Positions 24,962 to 34,500 of a DNA stretch of 64,000 nt are shown here, one piece after another. The stretch is taken from the NCBI GenBank assembly GCA_002345215.1, contig DDVH01000015.1, positions 62,001 through 126,000 of the forward strand. The letters are read 5' to 3'. Position 1 is the stretch's first letter; every line of letters starts with the position of its first letter. A program made the translations under genes and the position numbers. Below the pieces are notes generated by a model that was not told the DNA's origin, ran no database searches, and saw nothing but the letters and a program-made list of their open reading frames with translations. The DNA comes from Anaerolineales bacterium UBA2317. Lineage in GTDB: Bacteria; Chloroflexota; Anaerolineae; Anaerolineales; Villigracilaceae.

Positions 24962-27265
24962 TTACGCGTTTTCTGCTACAACTTCATCCAATGGGAAGGT
25001 TTCAGAACAATTTGTACATTGCGCTTCGCGTTTGTTGGCAATGACCAATAAGCCATTACATTTCGGGCATGGTTTGGCAATTGGCTTCTTCCATGATGTG
25101 AAATCACAATTTGGATAATTTGCACAACCATAGAAAGTTCGTCCTTTGCGGGTTTTCTTTTCAACCAAATCACCGCCATCTTTCGGGCAGGCGATTCCGA
25201 TTTTTTCTAACCATGGTTCTGTATAACGACAAGTTGGGAAGTTAGCACAAGAGATAAATTTTCCGAAACGTCCATAACGAATGACGAGTTCACCACCATC
25301 ATCCGGGCAGATTCTACCAATCGGTTCTGGACCAGATTTAACCACAGGCATTTCGGCTTGTGCTTTTTGTACATCAGCCGAAAATGGTTCGTAGAATTCA
25401 CGAATAGCGGCTTCCCATGTCATTTCACCTTCGGCAATTTTATCGAGGTCTTCTTCCATGTGAGCCGTGAAATTCAAATCTACAACTTCAGGGAAATATT
25501 GCGCCATCAAATCGTTTACTTGAAAGCCAATATCGGTTGGGATTAATCGCTTCTCTTCGCGCATTACATATCCGCGTTGTTGAATGGTAGAAATTGTCGG
25601 CGCGTATGTAGAAGGGCGACCAATTCCATTTTCTTCTAATGCTTGCACTAAGGATGCTTCTGAAAAACGTGGTGGTGGTTGTGTGAAATGTTGTTCAGGA
25701 ATCAAGCGCACTAGTTCTTGTTTTTGTCCTTCGGCAACACCAGCAGGAATTTTTACGTCCTCTTCCTCTTCTGGTTTGGCATCTTCGTTTTTCGCTTCTT
25801 CATATACAACCAAAAAGCCGGGGAATTTCACCGCTGAACCCGAAGCACGCAATAAATATTCATGCTCATTGGTTTTGCCGGTCACTTCCACTTGTAATGT
25901 ATCAAAAACAGCCGCTTCCATTTGTGAGGCGATAAATCTTTGCCAAATCAAGCGATATAGCTTGAACATGGCTGGTTCTAAAAATTCTTTGACCTTTTCA
26001 GGGTCTCGCATTGCCGAAGTGGGACGAATTGCTTCGTGTGCTTCTTGAGCATTGGCAGATTTTGTTTTGTATGTCGGTGGTTCAGATGGAAGAAAATCGC
26101 CTCCATACTTGCCCGTTACATACTCACGTGCCTCGGCTTGCGCCATCGCCGACACATTGGTTGAGTCGGTACGCATGTAGGTAATTAAACCAGTGGAGCC
26201 ACCTTCACCCACATCTTGACCTTCATATAAACCTTGTGCTAACGCCATAGTTCTTCTGGCAGTAAAACCTAATTTACGTGAAGCCTCTTGTTGAAGTGTG
26301 GATGTTGTAAAAGGCGCAAGTGGTTTACGTCTGCGTTCTCCCCGTTTGACCTTTGTAATGGAATAAGAAGCAGTTTCCATGTCATAAAGAAGCGGTTTGA
26401 CAGTTTCTTCATTTGGCAATTCAACATCTTTATCATCCATCTTAACTAACTTGGCAATAAAGTTTGATTTCAAATTTTCAGGTTTGAACTCCGCATGAAT
26501 TGACCAATATTCTACGGGTTTGAAATCTTCAATTTCACGTTCACGGTCAACGATTAATTTCAATGCCACAGATTGCACACGCCCAGCGGATAAACGTCCG
26601 CGAACTTTTTCCCAAAGAATAGGGCTGATGCTATAACCAACGAGTCTATCCAACACGCGGCGAGCTTGTTGGGCATTGACGAGATTCATATCAATATTGC
26701 GTGGATGTGAAAATGCTTCTGCTACAGCAGGTGCAGTGATTTCGTGGAAGACGACGCGCTTGGTTCTGGCGGGGTCAATCTCTGCCGCTTCCATGAGATG
26801 CCATGAGATAGATTCACCTTCACGGTCGGGGTCGGTTGCGAGATAAATTTCTTCTGCTTTTTTAGCGAGTTGTTTAATTTCTTTTACAACGGGTTTCTTT
26901 TCATTGGGCACGCGATATTTCGGTTCAAAATTATTATCAACATCTACCGAGAGTTGTGACTTTAATAAATCGCGCACATGCCCCACTGACGCACGCACGG
27001 TATAACCTTTCCCTAAAAATCGCCCAACCGTTTTTGCTTTGGCTGGTGATTCAACAATAACAAGTTTTCCTTCACGCACTTCAACTTTTTCAGGTTTGGG
27101 TGGTGGCGTTAAATTCGCATGTGCATCTGTTTTGCCCATGCGAAATAATTTTGTACCACATACAGGACAAATCCCTGTTGTAATTGCTGAACTCTTCGCA
27201 TTGAATCCAGCAACGGGGTCTTTGATTTCTCTTTTGGTCTTGCACTTCATGCAATAGGCTTCCAT
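24962..27265 (-). CDS. topA: DNA topoisomerase I with extra N-terminal zinc ribbon
   Basis: 767 residues. It relaxes negative supercoils by single-strand passage. Toprim domain begins at about 66 (KLVIVESPAKAKTVGRFLG); the catalytic Tyr is Y363 in ITYMRTDS. Three Cys4 zinc ribbons follow about residue 650-760 (CPDDGG, CPKDGG, CPKCNG). Before Toprim, residues 1-48 form another ribbon (C5, C8, C33, C36) of DUF5679 type, not part of the standard enzyme. The start is fixed by this ribbon and the short distance to the repeat at 27285. Confidence 0.95.
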   Translation of the reverse strand: MEAYCMKCKTKREIKDPVAGFNAKSSAITTGICPVCGTKLFRMGKTDAHANLTPPPKPEKVEVREGKLVIVESPAKAKTVGRFLGKGYTVRASVGHVRDLLKSQLSVDVDNNFEPKYRVPNEKKPVVKEIKQLAKKAEEIYLATDPDREGESISWHLMEAAEIDPARTKRVVFHEITAPAVAEAFSHPRNIDMNLVNAQQARRVLDRLVGYSISPILWEKVRGRLSAGRVQSVALKLIVDREREIEDFKPVEYWSIHAEFKPENLKSNFIAKLVKMDDKDVELPNEETVKPLLYDMETASYSITKVKRGERRRKPLAPFTTSTLQQEASRKLGFTARRTMALAQGLYEGQDVGEGGSTGLITYMRTDSTNVSAMAQAEAREYVTGKYGGDFLPSEPPTYKTKSANAQEAHEAIRPTSAMRDPEKVKEFLEPAMFKLYRLIWQRFIASQMEAAVFDTLQVEVTGKTNEHEYLLRASGSAVKFPGFLVVYEEAKNEDAKPEEEEDVKIPAGVAEGQKQELVRLIPEQHFTQPPPRFSEASLVQALEENGIGRPSTYAPTISTIQQRGYVMREEKRLIPTDIGFQVNDLMAQYFPEVVDLNFTAHMEEDLDKIAEGEMTWEAAIREFYEPFSADVQKAQAEMPVVKSGPEPIGRICPDDGGELVIRYGRFGKFISCANFPTCRYTEPWLEKIGIACPKDGGDLVEKKTRKGRTFYGCANYPNCDFTSWKKPIAKPCPKCNGLLVIANKREAQCTNCSETFPLDEVVAENA

Positions 27266-27284
27266 TGATTATCCTCTTTACAAT

Positions 27285-27344
27285 GTAAGGGCGACCCGCC
27301 CATATCAATTAAGTAATTTGATTAATTTGAAGGGTCGCCCCTAC
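27285..27344. repeat. Dispersed palindrome, family A (copy 2)
   Basis: Same ends as 453-511 (GTAAGGGCGACCC and GGGTCGCCCCTAC). It lies in the topA leader, just as copy 1 lies in the SPFH leader. Confidence 0.8.
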
Positions 27345-27362
27345 AATTTATCATAAGAAAAC

Positions 27363-27385
27363 TAAATCCCGCATTACTACGGGAT
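27363..27385 (-). terminator. Hairpin downstream of manC
   Basis: ATCCCG-CATTACTA-CGGGAT with a T-rich minus-strand tail. The rest of the 223-bp gap to topA is A/T-rich with no gene. Confidence 0.55.
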
Positions 27386-27488
27386 GTATCATTCTACAAC
27401 AGGTTTTTGATTTTTTGCAAATGACATTTTTAGATGAATAATAGATTATGAACAATTGTCAATTTTCCATTGAACATTATCCATTATT

Positions 27489-28580
27489 TTACAAAAATTT
27501 TTCCTGACGATGTTTTTTCAAATGTTCCACTACTTCTTTAACACGCTGTGATTGATCTGTCTTACAAATCAACAAAGCATCACCTGTATCCACAATCACC
27601 ATATCATCCACACCAATGGTGACGATTAATCTTTCACTGCCGCCATACACCAAAGTATTATGCGTTTCATGCGCGAGATGTAAATTGGTATTGGTTGCAA
27701 TGTTTCCATTCATATCTGGCAATAAAACCTCAAACAATGAAGACCACATGCCCACATCACTCCAGCCTAAACCACCTGCGGGCAACACTGCAACGCGTTC
27801 GGCTTTTTCCATAATGCCATAATCAACAGTTTCGTTTTTCAAATCTTTCCAACGATTACTTAGCACTTCATTTTGTTTGGATGTACCCCACGCTTCACCT
27901 ATGGCTTCAAGTTGGTTGCTCAACTCTGGCATTTGTTTTCCAATTTCACTTAAGATAGTATCCACATGCCAAATGAACATACCACTATTCCACGAATGGT
28001 CACCAGAGCGGAGTAGTTTTTGAGCAGTCTCTTCATTTGGTTTCTCAACAAATTTCTTGACGTTATAAACAGGATAGTTATATCCACCATCAACTGACTT
28101 GCCTTGTTGAATGTAACCATACGCCGTAGAAGGTGACGTGGGTGTGATTCCCAATGTCACTAAATATTTATTTTCTGCCACTTCAAAAGCAGTCTTCAAT
28201 AAATAATGAAACAAATCCACATTGCGGATGAAATGGTCAGATGGCAAAATTGCCATAACGGCGTTTGGATTTCGCTTCTTTAATACCATCGCCGCCAAAC
28301 CAACCACAGAGGCAGTCCCCCGCGGAGCAGGTTCAATTAAATAATTTTCTTCAGGAATCTCTGGCGCTTGCAACTTCATTTCTTTGGCTTGTTCTTCAAT
28401 TGTCACCACCAAAATTCTTTCAGGCGGAAATAAATTTTCCAAACGTTTAACTGTGCTTTGAAACAAAGTCTCTTGACCTAATAATGGAAGCAATTGCTTC
28501 GGGCTTTCTTTTCTGGAAACGGGCCATAGACGTGTACCACCTCCGCCCGCCATGATGACTGCATAATGATGATTTGACAT
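27489..28580 (-). CDS. manC: Mannose-1-phosphate guanylyltransferase
   Basis: 363 residues; it makes GDP-mannose from GTP and mannose 1-phosphate. N-terminal signature MAGGGGTRLWPVSRKESPKQ (written here in part), FVEKPNEETAQ, and GLGWSDVGMWSSL are diagnostic. No phosphomannose isomerase cupin is attached. Starts one base after the dprA stop. GDP-mannose would feed the polyprenol-phosphate mannose synthase at 18890, by inference. Confidence 0.93.
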   Translation of the reverse strand: MSNHHYAVIMAGGGGTRLWPVSRKESPKQLLPLLGQETLFQSTVKRLENLFPPERILVVTIEEQAKEMKLQAPEIPEENYLIEPAPRGTASVVGLAAMVLKKRNPNAVMAILPSDHFIRNVDLFHYLLKTAFEVAENKYLVTLGITPTSPSTAYGYIQQGKSVDGGYNYPVYNVKKFVEKPNEETAQKLLRSGDHSWNSGMFIWHVDTILSEIGKQMPELSNQLEAIGEAWGTSKQNEVLSNRWKDLKNETVDYGIMEKAERVAVLPAGGLGWSDVGMWSSLFEVLLPDMNGNIATNTNLHLAHETHNTLVYGGSERLIVTIGVDDMVIVDTGDALLICKTDQSQRVKEVVEHLKKHRQEKFL

Positions 28581-29693
28581 TTATTTATTCACCTTATATT
28601 CTGCTTGGTCTTCACGCACACTGACATAATTCATACCACCAACCTGCCGAACCATACCTTTTAATTCCATGAGTGCAAGCGTAGCAGAAATTTTCTCAAT
28701 TGGCAAACCTGCCTGATTACGAATTTCATCTACATGCAAAGGCTCACTTGATAAAACACTTAACACTTTTGCTTCTATTTCATCTGTGGGCAAAATTTTT
28801 CTAGCAGATTTATGTTCACCCACACGAGTTAAATCTAATGCTTGCATTAAATCATCTGGAGATAATAAAGGCAATGCGCCTTTTTGAATTAAACGATTTG
28901 TGCCTTTGCTTTGCGGAGCCAAAATACTACCCGGCACCGCAAAAACTTCTCGTCCTTGTTCTGCCGCAAACTCAGCAGTGATTAACGCCCCGCTTGTTTC
29001 AGCGGCTTCAATCACAACTACTGCTAACGATAAACCCGAAATGATTCTATTGCGTGGTGGAAAATTCGATGCATCAGGCGGAGTGCCCACTGCATAATCA
29101 CTGATGATGGCACCACGCTCCATCATTTGTTCGGCTAAACCACGATGTTCAGGCGGATAAATTTTATCTACACCACTGCCTAAGATTGCAATTGTTCGCC
29201 CACCAACTCTCAATGCAGTTTGATGCGCAATTGCATCCACACCACGCGCCAGCCCGCTGATAACAGTAATCCCATTTGAGGCTAAGAAAGAAGCGATTTC
29301 TTCCGTCACTTGCCTGCCATAGGCGGTGACTTTTCGCGTGCCCACAATTGCAACCGCAAACAAATCATCTTGTAAATATTCACCGCGAATATATAAAATA
29401 GGTGGAGGTTGGTCAATTTCTCTTAAACGATTTGGATATTCTTCATCCGCCCATGTGACGATTTTGATTCCCTGCGCTTCAATCTTCGCCCATACCTGAT
29501 TCAAGTTTATATCTTTTCTTGCGCCGACGACTTTTTCTACTAACTTTGCTCCCAAACCTGATTCAGCAAGTTCATTCGCATCTGCATTCCACGCGGATTC
29601 TAAATCACCAAAATACGCGACGAGATTCTGCATGCGCACTGCGCCAATGCCTTTGATTAAGTTAAAGCCAATCCAATATTTTTTGTCATCCAT
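28581..29693 (-). CDS. dprA: DNA-processing protein DprA
   Basis: 370 residues; it loads RecA on incoming single-stranded DNA in transformation. N-terminal helix-hairpin-helix-like region, central Rossmann fold (about 85-290) with SGLARGVDAIAHQTAL, GSGVDKIYPPEH and FPPRNRIISGL, then a winged-helix DprA domain (about 305-360). Directly followed by manC. Confidence 0.95.
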   Translation of the reverse strand: MDDKKYWIGFNLIKGIGAVRMQNLVAYFGDLESAWNADANELAESGLGAKLVEKVVGARKDINLNQVWAKIEAQGIKIVTWADEEYPNRLREIDQPPPILYIRGEYLQDDLFAVAIVGTRKVTAYGRQVTEEIASFLASNGITVISGLARGVDAIAHQTALRVGGRTIAILGSGVDKIYPPEHRGLAEQMMERGAIISDYAVGTPPDASNFPPRNRIISGLSLAVVVIEAAETSGALITAEFAAEQGREVFAVPGSILAPQSKGTNRLIQKGALPLLSPDDLMQALDLTRVGEHKSARKILPTDEIEAKVLSVLSSEPLHVDEIRNQAGLPIEKISATLALMELKGMVRQVGGMNYVSVREDQAEYKVNK

Positions 29694-29715
29694 AAAATAG
29701 GATTATATATGATAC

Positions 29716-29788
29716 GGTGGTCGAGTAGGCGGCGGGTCTCGATACATGCTTCGCACACTCAACCATCGCCGCCGTATCGAGACCACAC
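29716..29788. repeat. Intergenic palindromic repeat, family E
   Basis: Outer GTGGTC with GACCAC, and inner GTCTCGATAC against GTATCGAGAC, around CGGCGGGT/CATCGCCGCCG. Lies between rimM and dprA. One copy in the window. Confidence 0.65.
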
Positions 29789-29789
29789 A

Positions 29790-30320
29790 TTAAATCAACC
29801 CATCCATCAAATGCACTGTCATTACTTTTGATTCCATATCTATTTTCAAAATCACATCAGGAATGGCAGGCAACAAAATTTCCTTTTTATCATCGCGGAC
29901 AATATAGACATCATTCGCGCCAGTTTCTAAAATTTCTTTTAATTCACCAAGCGGATTCCCCGCATCATCTACCACTTGTAAACCAATCAATTCATATTTA
30001 TATACTTGACCTTGTGGCAAGGGCGGAACTTCGCTAGATTTTACATATACCCATGTATTGCGATATTTACCAACTGATTCAGGAGTGTCACAACCACGAA
30101 TTTTGACAAGCAAATTATCAGCATGCGTTCGAACACTGCCTAACGTGGCGGCTTCATGTTGAGGTCCAAGATACACTTTGCGTCCAGGTTTAAAGCGTTC
30201 GGGGAAATCTGTATGCAAATCCATTAAGATCTCGCCCATCACCCCATGCGGACGGCGTAAAAATCCAACTGCTAAATAAATAGACTCGCCTTTTGGCGAG
30301 CCTGATTTGGTTTCACTCAT
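29790..30320 (-). CDS. rimM: 16S rRNA processing protein RimM
   Basis: 176 residues. It binds S19 during 30S maturation. N-terminal RimM barrel with AVGFLRRPHGVMGEI, then a PRC-barrel (about 100-170; YELIGLQVVDDAGNPLGEL, LLPAIPDVILKIDM). The start overlaps the khpA stop by four bases. Confidence 0.95.
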   Translation of the reverse strand: MSETKSGSPKGESIYLAVGFLRRPHGVMGEILMDLHTDFPERFKPGRKVYLGPQHEAATLGSVRTHADNLLVKIRGCDTPESVGKYRNTWVYVKSSEVPPLPQGQVYKYELIGLQVVDDAGNPLGELKEILETGANDVYIVRDDKKEILLPAIPDVILKIDMESKVMTVHLMDGLI

Positions 30321-30550
30321 TTCGGTTCAGTCACATCCAACGTGGCTTGCTTGCCTTCGCGTTCTGCGGCAACTCGCAACAACGTGCGAATTGCATTAGC
30401 AACTTTGCCACCTTTGCCAATCACACGTCCCATATCATCTTTGGCAACACTCAATTCAATGCGGGCACGATTTCCACCGCTTTGTTTGACGTTCACTTCT
30501 TCGGGATGTTCTACCAGTGATTTAGCGATGTATTCAATTAAATCTTTCAT
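30317..30550 (-). CDS. khpA: KH-domain RNA-binding protein KhpA
   Basis: 77 residues, a single KH domain with the GxxG loop as IGKGGK. It binds RNA with KhpB and influences cell division and translation. Gene order rpsP-khpA-rimM is the classic one. ATG 30550 follows GAGGTAACTC. Confidence 0.94.
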   Translation of the reverse strand: MKDLIEYIAKSLVEHPEEVNVKQSGGNRARIELSVAKDDMGRVIGKGGKVANAIRTLLRVAAEREGKQATLDVTEPK

Positions 30551-30623
30551 TGAGTTACCTCACTTACGAATTACGGATTACGCATTAGGAAAATAATTCA
30601 TGATGCGTACGTAAAAAAGTTGA

Positions 30624-30968
30624 TTAACTGTTTGTGGTTCTGAGTGGTGCACCGCGTTTGACTTCGGCTTCTTGCGCTTCTTTGACTAAGGTTTCAACTG
30701 CTTCACCTTTTTTGAATCGGTCAAAGCGTTCGAGCGTGCCTGCGGCTTTGAAAATTTGCATCACAGATTCGGAAGGTTGAGCACCATTCTTCATCCACAC
30801 ATAGATGCGGTCTTCTTGTAATTTAATTGTCGCTGGGTTTGTGCGGGGATTGTAAATACCCAAAATTTCCAAAAAGCGACCATCGCGTGGGGCTTCTTTC
30901 TCTGCTGCCACAATGCGGTACGTGGGTTGGCCCTTGAGACCAATACGACGTAAACGTAATCTAACCAT
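30624..30968 (-). CDS. rpsP: 30S ribosomal protein S16
   Basis: 114 residues; begins MVRLRLRRIGLKGQPTYRI, the S16 signature, followed by DGRFLEILGIYNPR and VWMKNGAQPSESV. The Glu/Lys-rich tail is longer than in E. coli (82 residues). AAAGGAG precedes ATG. The leader of about 110 bases (30969-31080) holds a hairpin (GTGCCCA-GATA-TGGGTAC) and a TACAAT -10. Confidence 0.97.
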   Translation of the reverse strand: MVRLRLRRIGLKGQPTYRIVAAEKEAPRDGRFLEILGIYNPRTNPATIKLQEDRIYVWMKNGAQPSESVMQIFKAAGTLERFDRFKKGEAVETLVKEAQEAEVKRGAPLRTTNS

Positions 30969-31134
30969 CTTAAACTTGCTCCTTTTGTATAGTTTGCGTT
31001 TCAGACAGGCACTAGAGACTTAGAGTACCCATATCTGGGCACGAGAGGGTGCGGGCTGAAATCGCGGAGGCTATTGTACCAGAGAAAATTGGGGATTCGG
31101 GAATTGGGATTTGAAGGCGTATAATAGAATTAAT

Positions 31135-31728
31135 ATGAAAAATATTAATCTTTTTCGCCTCTTAGTATGTTTAGTAATTTTATTAAATCTATTTATCAGA
31201 CCAACCTCAGTCTATGCTTGTTCTTGCGTAGTACCTGGTCCCCCATCAGAAGCTTTCTCACAATATGATGCAGTCTTTATTGGCAGAGTAATAAAAACCA
31301 CATTTTTACAAAGTATTATTCTTTTGTTTCTTGATCGAGGGCAAATGGATCCTGAGACGAAAAGATATTGGGGATATGATGTAACTTTTGCAGTAAGCAA
31401 ATCATGGAAACTTGTAGATACTGCTTATATACAAGTGACGACAGGTTACGGCGGAGGAGATTGCGGGTATAGTTTCTTAACAGGGAAAGAGTATTTAGTT
31501 TATGCAAATCATGCTTATGGAGAGCCTGGAAATTATTTAGTCAGCAGTATTTGTGGAAGAAATGCAGAACTATCTGATGCTGAAGAGGATTTAAAATATC
31601 TTAATACCCTCGAACCAATAAAAGTATTTCCTTTTCAGTATTTACAAATGTTGAGTATTGTGATTTTTGTATCTTTTGTGTTTTTAGCAATTTCAATCTA
31701 TCGGCGAAACAAAATTAAAAGGATTTAA
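31135..31728 (+). CDS. Secreted TIMP-like protein with C-terminal TM anchor
   Basis: 197 residues from ATG 31135. Signal peptide (about 1-28), and cleavage leaves an N-terminal CSC (ACSCVVPGPPSEAFSQYDAVF), as in the bacterial tissue-inhibitor-of-metalloprotease-like family. Further Cys at GGDCGYSF and SSICGRN. A TM helix at about 170-190 with a basic end anchors it. The role as a protease inhibitor is not shown for bacterial members. Confidence 0.82.
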   Translation: MKNINLFRLLVCLVILLNLFIRPTSVYACSCVVPGPPSEAFSQYDAVFIGRVIKTTFLQSIILLFLDRGQMDPETKRYWGYDVTFAVSKSWKLVDTAYIQVTTGYGGGDCGYSFLTGKEYLVYANHAYGEPGNYLVSSICGRNAELSDAEEDLKYLNTLEPIKVFPFQYLQMLSIVIFVSFVFLAISIYRRNKIKRI

Positions 31729-31730
31729 TT

Positions 31731-32141
31731 TTGACAATCTCAACCCAACCTATCCTCGAAATGCGGATTGCACTTACAGTAAAAGATTATGAAAAATCAA
31801 TAAAATTTTATTGCGAAGGTTTAGGTATCGAACCTGCCGCGATTTGGAACAATGGCGATGGCAAAGCATTGATGTTAAACATGGGCAATGCCACACTTGA
31901 AGTATTTGACGAAAATCAAGCCAAGTTAATTGATGATATGGAAGCGGGTAAAAGAATCAGCGGGCAAATCAGATTTGCGTTGCAGGTACCAGATTTGGAG
32001 TCCGCGATGAAGCGGTTACTTGAACATGGCGCGATATTAGTGCATGAACCTGTTATGACTCCGTGGGGAGATTACAATGTCCGCTTGCAAGACCCTGATG
32101 GAATGCAAATCACTTTGTATCAAGTAATGGATAAAACATAA
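31731..32141 (+). CDS. VOC (glyoxalase-like) family protein
   Basis: 136 residues from TTG 31731, since AAAAGGA lies ahead and no ATG fits. The single VOC fold shows LTVKDYEKSIKFYCEGLG and the C-terminal GDYNVRLQDPDGMQITLY. It may be a lyase, dioxygenase or resistance protein; the substrate is unknown. Two bases after the TIMP-like gene, so co-transcribed. Confidence 0.85.
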   Translation: MTISTQPILEMRIALTVKDYEKSIKFYCEGLGIEPAAIWNNGDGKALMLNMGNATLEVFDENQAKLIDDMEAGKRISGQIRFALQVPDLESAMKRLLEHGAILVHEPVMTPWGDYNVRLQDPDGMQITLYQVMDKT

Positions 32142-32921
32142 ATGCAAAAAAGTTTTCTAATCCTTTCAATTTTTTTAATCAGCCTCATAGCAAGTTGCTC
32201 AAATCTTTCGGACTCAGAAACAAATCAGGTCTCTGAACAAGATGGCATGACTCTCGTTTATATTCCAGAAGGCGAATTTATTATGGGAAGTTCTGACGAG
32301 GATAAAGATGCGGCTGAGGATGAAAAGCCCCAGCATAAAGTCTATTTAGATGCGTATTGGATTGATAAGACTGAAGTCACCAATGGGATGTATAACAAAT
32401 GTCTAGATGCGGGTGCTTGTACGCTTCCAGTTCTTCCGAGCGAAGAATTTTTTGAGGCACCGAATCAGCCTGTGCAAGGGTTGGCATGGACTCAAGCCGT
32501 TGATTATTGTGAATGGGTTGGAAGAAGATTGCCGACCGAAGCCGAGTGGGAAAAAGCCGCGCGTGGCACAGATGGACGTTTGTATCCGTGGGGCAATGAA
32601 TTATTAAGTGAACCAACTGCAAATTATGATTTTCTATTTAATCAATTTACAGATGTAGGTTCATTTGAATTGGGTGCTAGCCCGTATGGTGTGATGGATA
32701 TGGCAGGCAATGTTTGGGAGTGGACATCCGATTGGTATAGTGAAGATTATTATGCCAATTCACGGTATGAAAACCCGACAGGTCCTGAAAGTGGAAATAT
32801 CAAAGTGATTCGCAGTGGTGCATGGAATACAGTCTTGCGCGCCATTCGAGTCGCCAACAGGCATTGGGCTTTTCCCGGTAGAGATGATATTTTGGGGTTT
32901 CGTTGTGCGAAAGACCAGTAA
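32142..32921 (+). CDS. SUMF1-domain lipoprotein (catalytic Cys absent)
   Basis: 259 residues, ATG directly after the VOC stop. Lipobox IASC at about residue 16-19. The formylglycine-generating-enzyme fold is clear: GEFIMGSS, KTEVTNGMYNKC, RRLPTEAEWEKAARG, YPWGN, MDMAGNVWEWTSDWY, GFRCAKD. The site where true sulfatase-modifying enzymes have two Cys reads RSGAWNTVLRAIRVANR, so no formylglycine chemistry is expected; it is more likely a surface binding module. Confidence 0.9.
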   Translation: MQKSFLILSIFLISLIASCSNLSDSETNQVSEQDGMTLVYIPEGEFIMGSSDEDKDAAEDEKPQHKVYLDAYWIDKTEVTNGMYNKCLDAGACTLPVLPSEEFFEAPNQPVQGLAWTQAVDYCEWVGRRLPTEAEWEKAARGTDGRLYPWGNELLSEPTANYDFLFNQFTDVGSFELGASPYGVMDMAGNVWEWTSDWYSEDYYANSRYENPTGPESGNIKVIRSGAWNTVLRAIRVANRHWAFPGRDDILGFRCAKDQ

Positions 32922-32955
32922 GACTTTTTAGACCAGTCAGGCCAACTAAACTATC

Positions 32956-34278
32956 TCAACCAAACATTCTCCCCAACCCTTTACCACCTGTTTTCTGAAT
33001 CATCTTCATCATCTTTTGGGCTTCACGGAATTGCTTAATTAATTTATTCACATCTTGCACTTCCATGCCAGAGCCAGCGGCGATTCTTCGTCGACGCGAT
33101 GCGTTTAATAATTCAGGGTCACGGCGTTCTTTCAAAGTCATTGAGTTAATAATCGCCTCTGAATGTTTGAAAGATTTTTCAACTTCCTGCGGATCAATAT
33201 TACGGGCGGCTTGACCCATTTGCCCAGGCAACATATCCATAATTTGCGAAAGTGGTCCCATCTTTTTCATTTGCTTCATTTGGTCAAGCCAATCTTCCAA
33301 AGAGAATTGCCCCTTCATCATCTTTTGCGCTTGCTTTTCCATCGTCTGCGCGTCATAAGCAGATTCGGCTTTTTCAATCAGACCAATCAAGTCACCCATC
33401 CCCAAAATTCTTGAAGATAATCTGGATGGGTCATAACTTTCTAAAGCATCTAATTTTTCACCGGTACCGATAAATTTAATCGGAATACCGGTCACCGAAC
33501 GAATGGAGATTGCCGCACCGCCGCGCGAGTCACCATCCATTTTTGTGAGGAGGAGACCTGTCAAATTAATCGCCTCTTTGAATCCTTGTGCGATGTTCAA
33601 TGCTTCTTGACCAATCATAGAATCAATCACAAGCAAAACATCCACTGGATTTACAGCCACAGAAATGGCGCGTAATTCGTCCATCAAATCCGCATCAAGC
33701 TGTGACCGTCCAGCTGTATCTACAATCACCAAGCTGAATCCACCTTTTTCAGCTTTGTCTATTGCACGTTTGGCAAGTTGTGGCGGCGTGAGCGTTGTAT
33801 CTGCTTCCACTTCAACATCTACTCTTTCGCCGAGTTGTTGCAATTGCTTTACAGCCGCCGGGCGATATGGATCCCCGGCGACCAACAAGACTCTCTCGCC
33901 TCTAGACTTAAGTAAACGTGCCAGCTTACCTGAGGCAGTTGTCTTCCCCGCGCCTTGCAACCCGACCATCATAATCACGCGTGGTTTCGGTCCAGTTAAA
34001 TTTAATGGCGCCGGTTCGCCCAATGTGGCAATCAACTCTTCATTAACAATCTTGATCACTTGTTGACCGGGATTCAACGCTTTTGATACTTCTGCCCCAA
34101 CAGCACGCTCACGCACTTTAGCAATAAACGTTTTGACAACGCTAAAATGCACGTCGGCTTCGAGTAAAGCCAAACGCACTTCTTTCATAGCCGCATCTAC
34201 ATCCGCTTCGGAGAGTTTTCCGCGGCGACGTAATTGATCGAATACTTGAGTTAATCGTCCAGTGAGTGTTTCAAACAT
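32956..34278 (-). CDS. ffh: Signal recognition particle protein Ffh
   Basis: 440 residues; it binds signal sequences and 4.5S RNA for co-translational insertion. N domain, GTPase G domain (GLQGAGKTTASGKLA, DTAGRSQLDADLM, LTKMDGDSRGG), and M domain with SGMEVQDVNKLIKQF and Met-rich helices. No SRP RNA gene is seen nearby. A possible dispersed repeat lies in its leader at 34310-34352. Confidence 0.97.
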   Translation of the reverse strand: MFETLTGRLTQVFDQLRRRGKLSEADVDAAMKEVRLALLEADVHFSVVKTFIAKVRERAVGAEVSKALNPGQQVIKIVNEELIATLGEPAPLNLTGPKPRVIMMVGLQGAGKTTASGKLARLLKSRGERVLLVAGDPYRPAAVKQLQQLGERVDVEVEADTTLTPPQLAKRAIDKAEKGGFSLVIVDTAGRSQLDADLMDELRAISVAVNPVDVLLVIDSMIGQEALNIAQGFKEAINLTGLLLTKMDGDSRGGAAISIRSVTGIPIKFIGTGEKLDALESYDPSRLSSRILGMGDLIGLIEKAESAYDAQTMEKQAQKMMKGQFSLEDWLDQMKQMKKMGPLSQIMDMLPGQMGQAARNIDPQEVEKSFKHSEAIINSMTLKERRDPELLNASRRRRIAAGSGMEVQDVNKLIKQFREAQKMMKMIQKTGGKGLGRMFG

Positions 34279-34426
34279 AATGTTATGTTATGTCTTTGCG
34301 AGGGCGCATTTGCTCTTTGCCCGAAGCAATCTCCTATTTTAGGTTAAGAAAAAACATTGTAGCGTGTAGCAGGTTGAAGGTCAAGAACGAAGCGGGGAAT
34401 TTAATCAATCTTTTACAAGCAATCGC

Positions 34427-34455
34427 TTTACATCAAAGGCGAAACTCCGTATACT
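34427..34455 (+). promoter_or_regulatory. Promoter for the MFS gene
   Basis: TTTACA (34427-34432), 17 bp, TATACT (34450-34455); start codon at 34501 with CGGAGGAG. Confidence 0.65.
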
Positions 34456-34500
34456 GGCATGTGTTCTTGCTTACATCCCTTTTTACCTCACGGAGGAGTC

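Noticed and set aside
34310..34352. SRP RNA or other ncRNA in the ffh leader
   Set aside because: The stretch (GCGAGGGCGCATTTGC to GAAGCAATCTCC) looks like another dispersed repeat; no conserved SRP Alu or helix 8 sequence was found.
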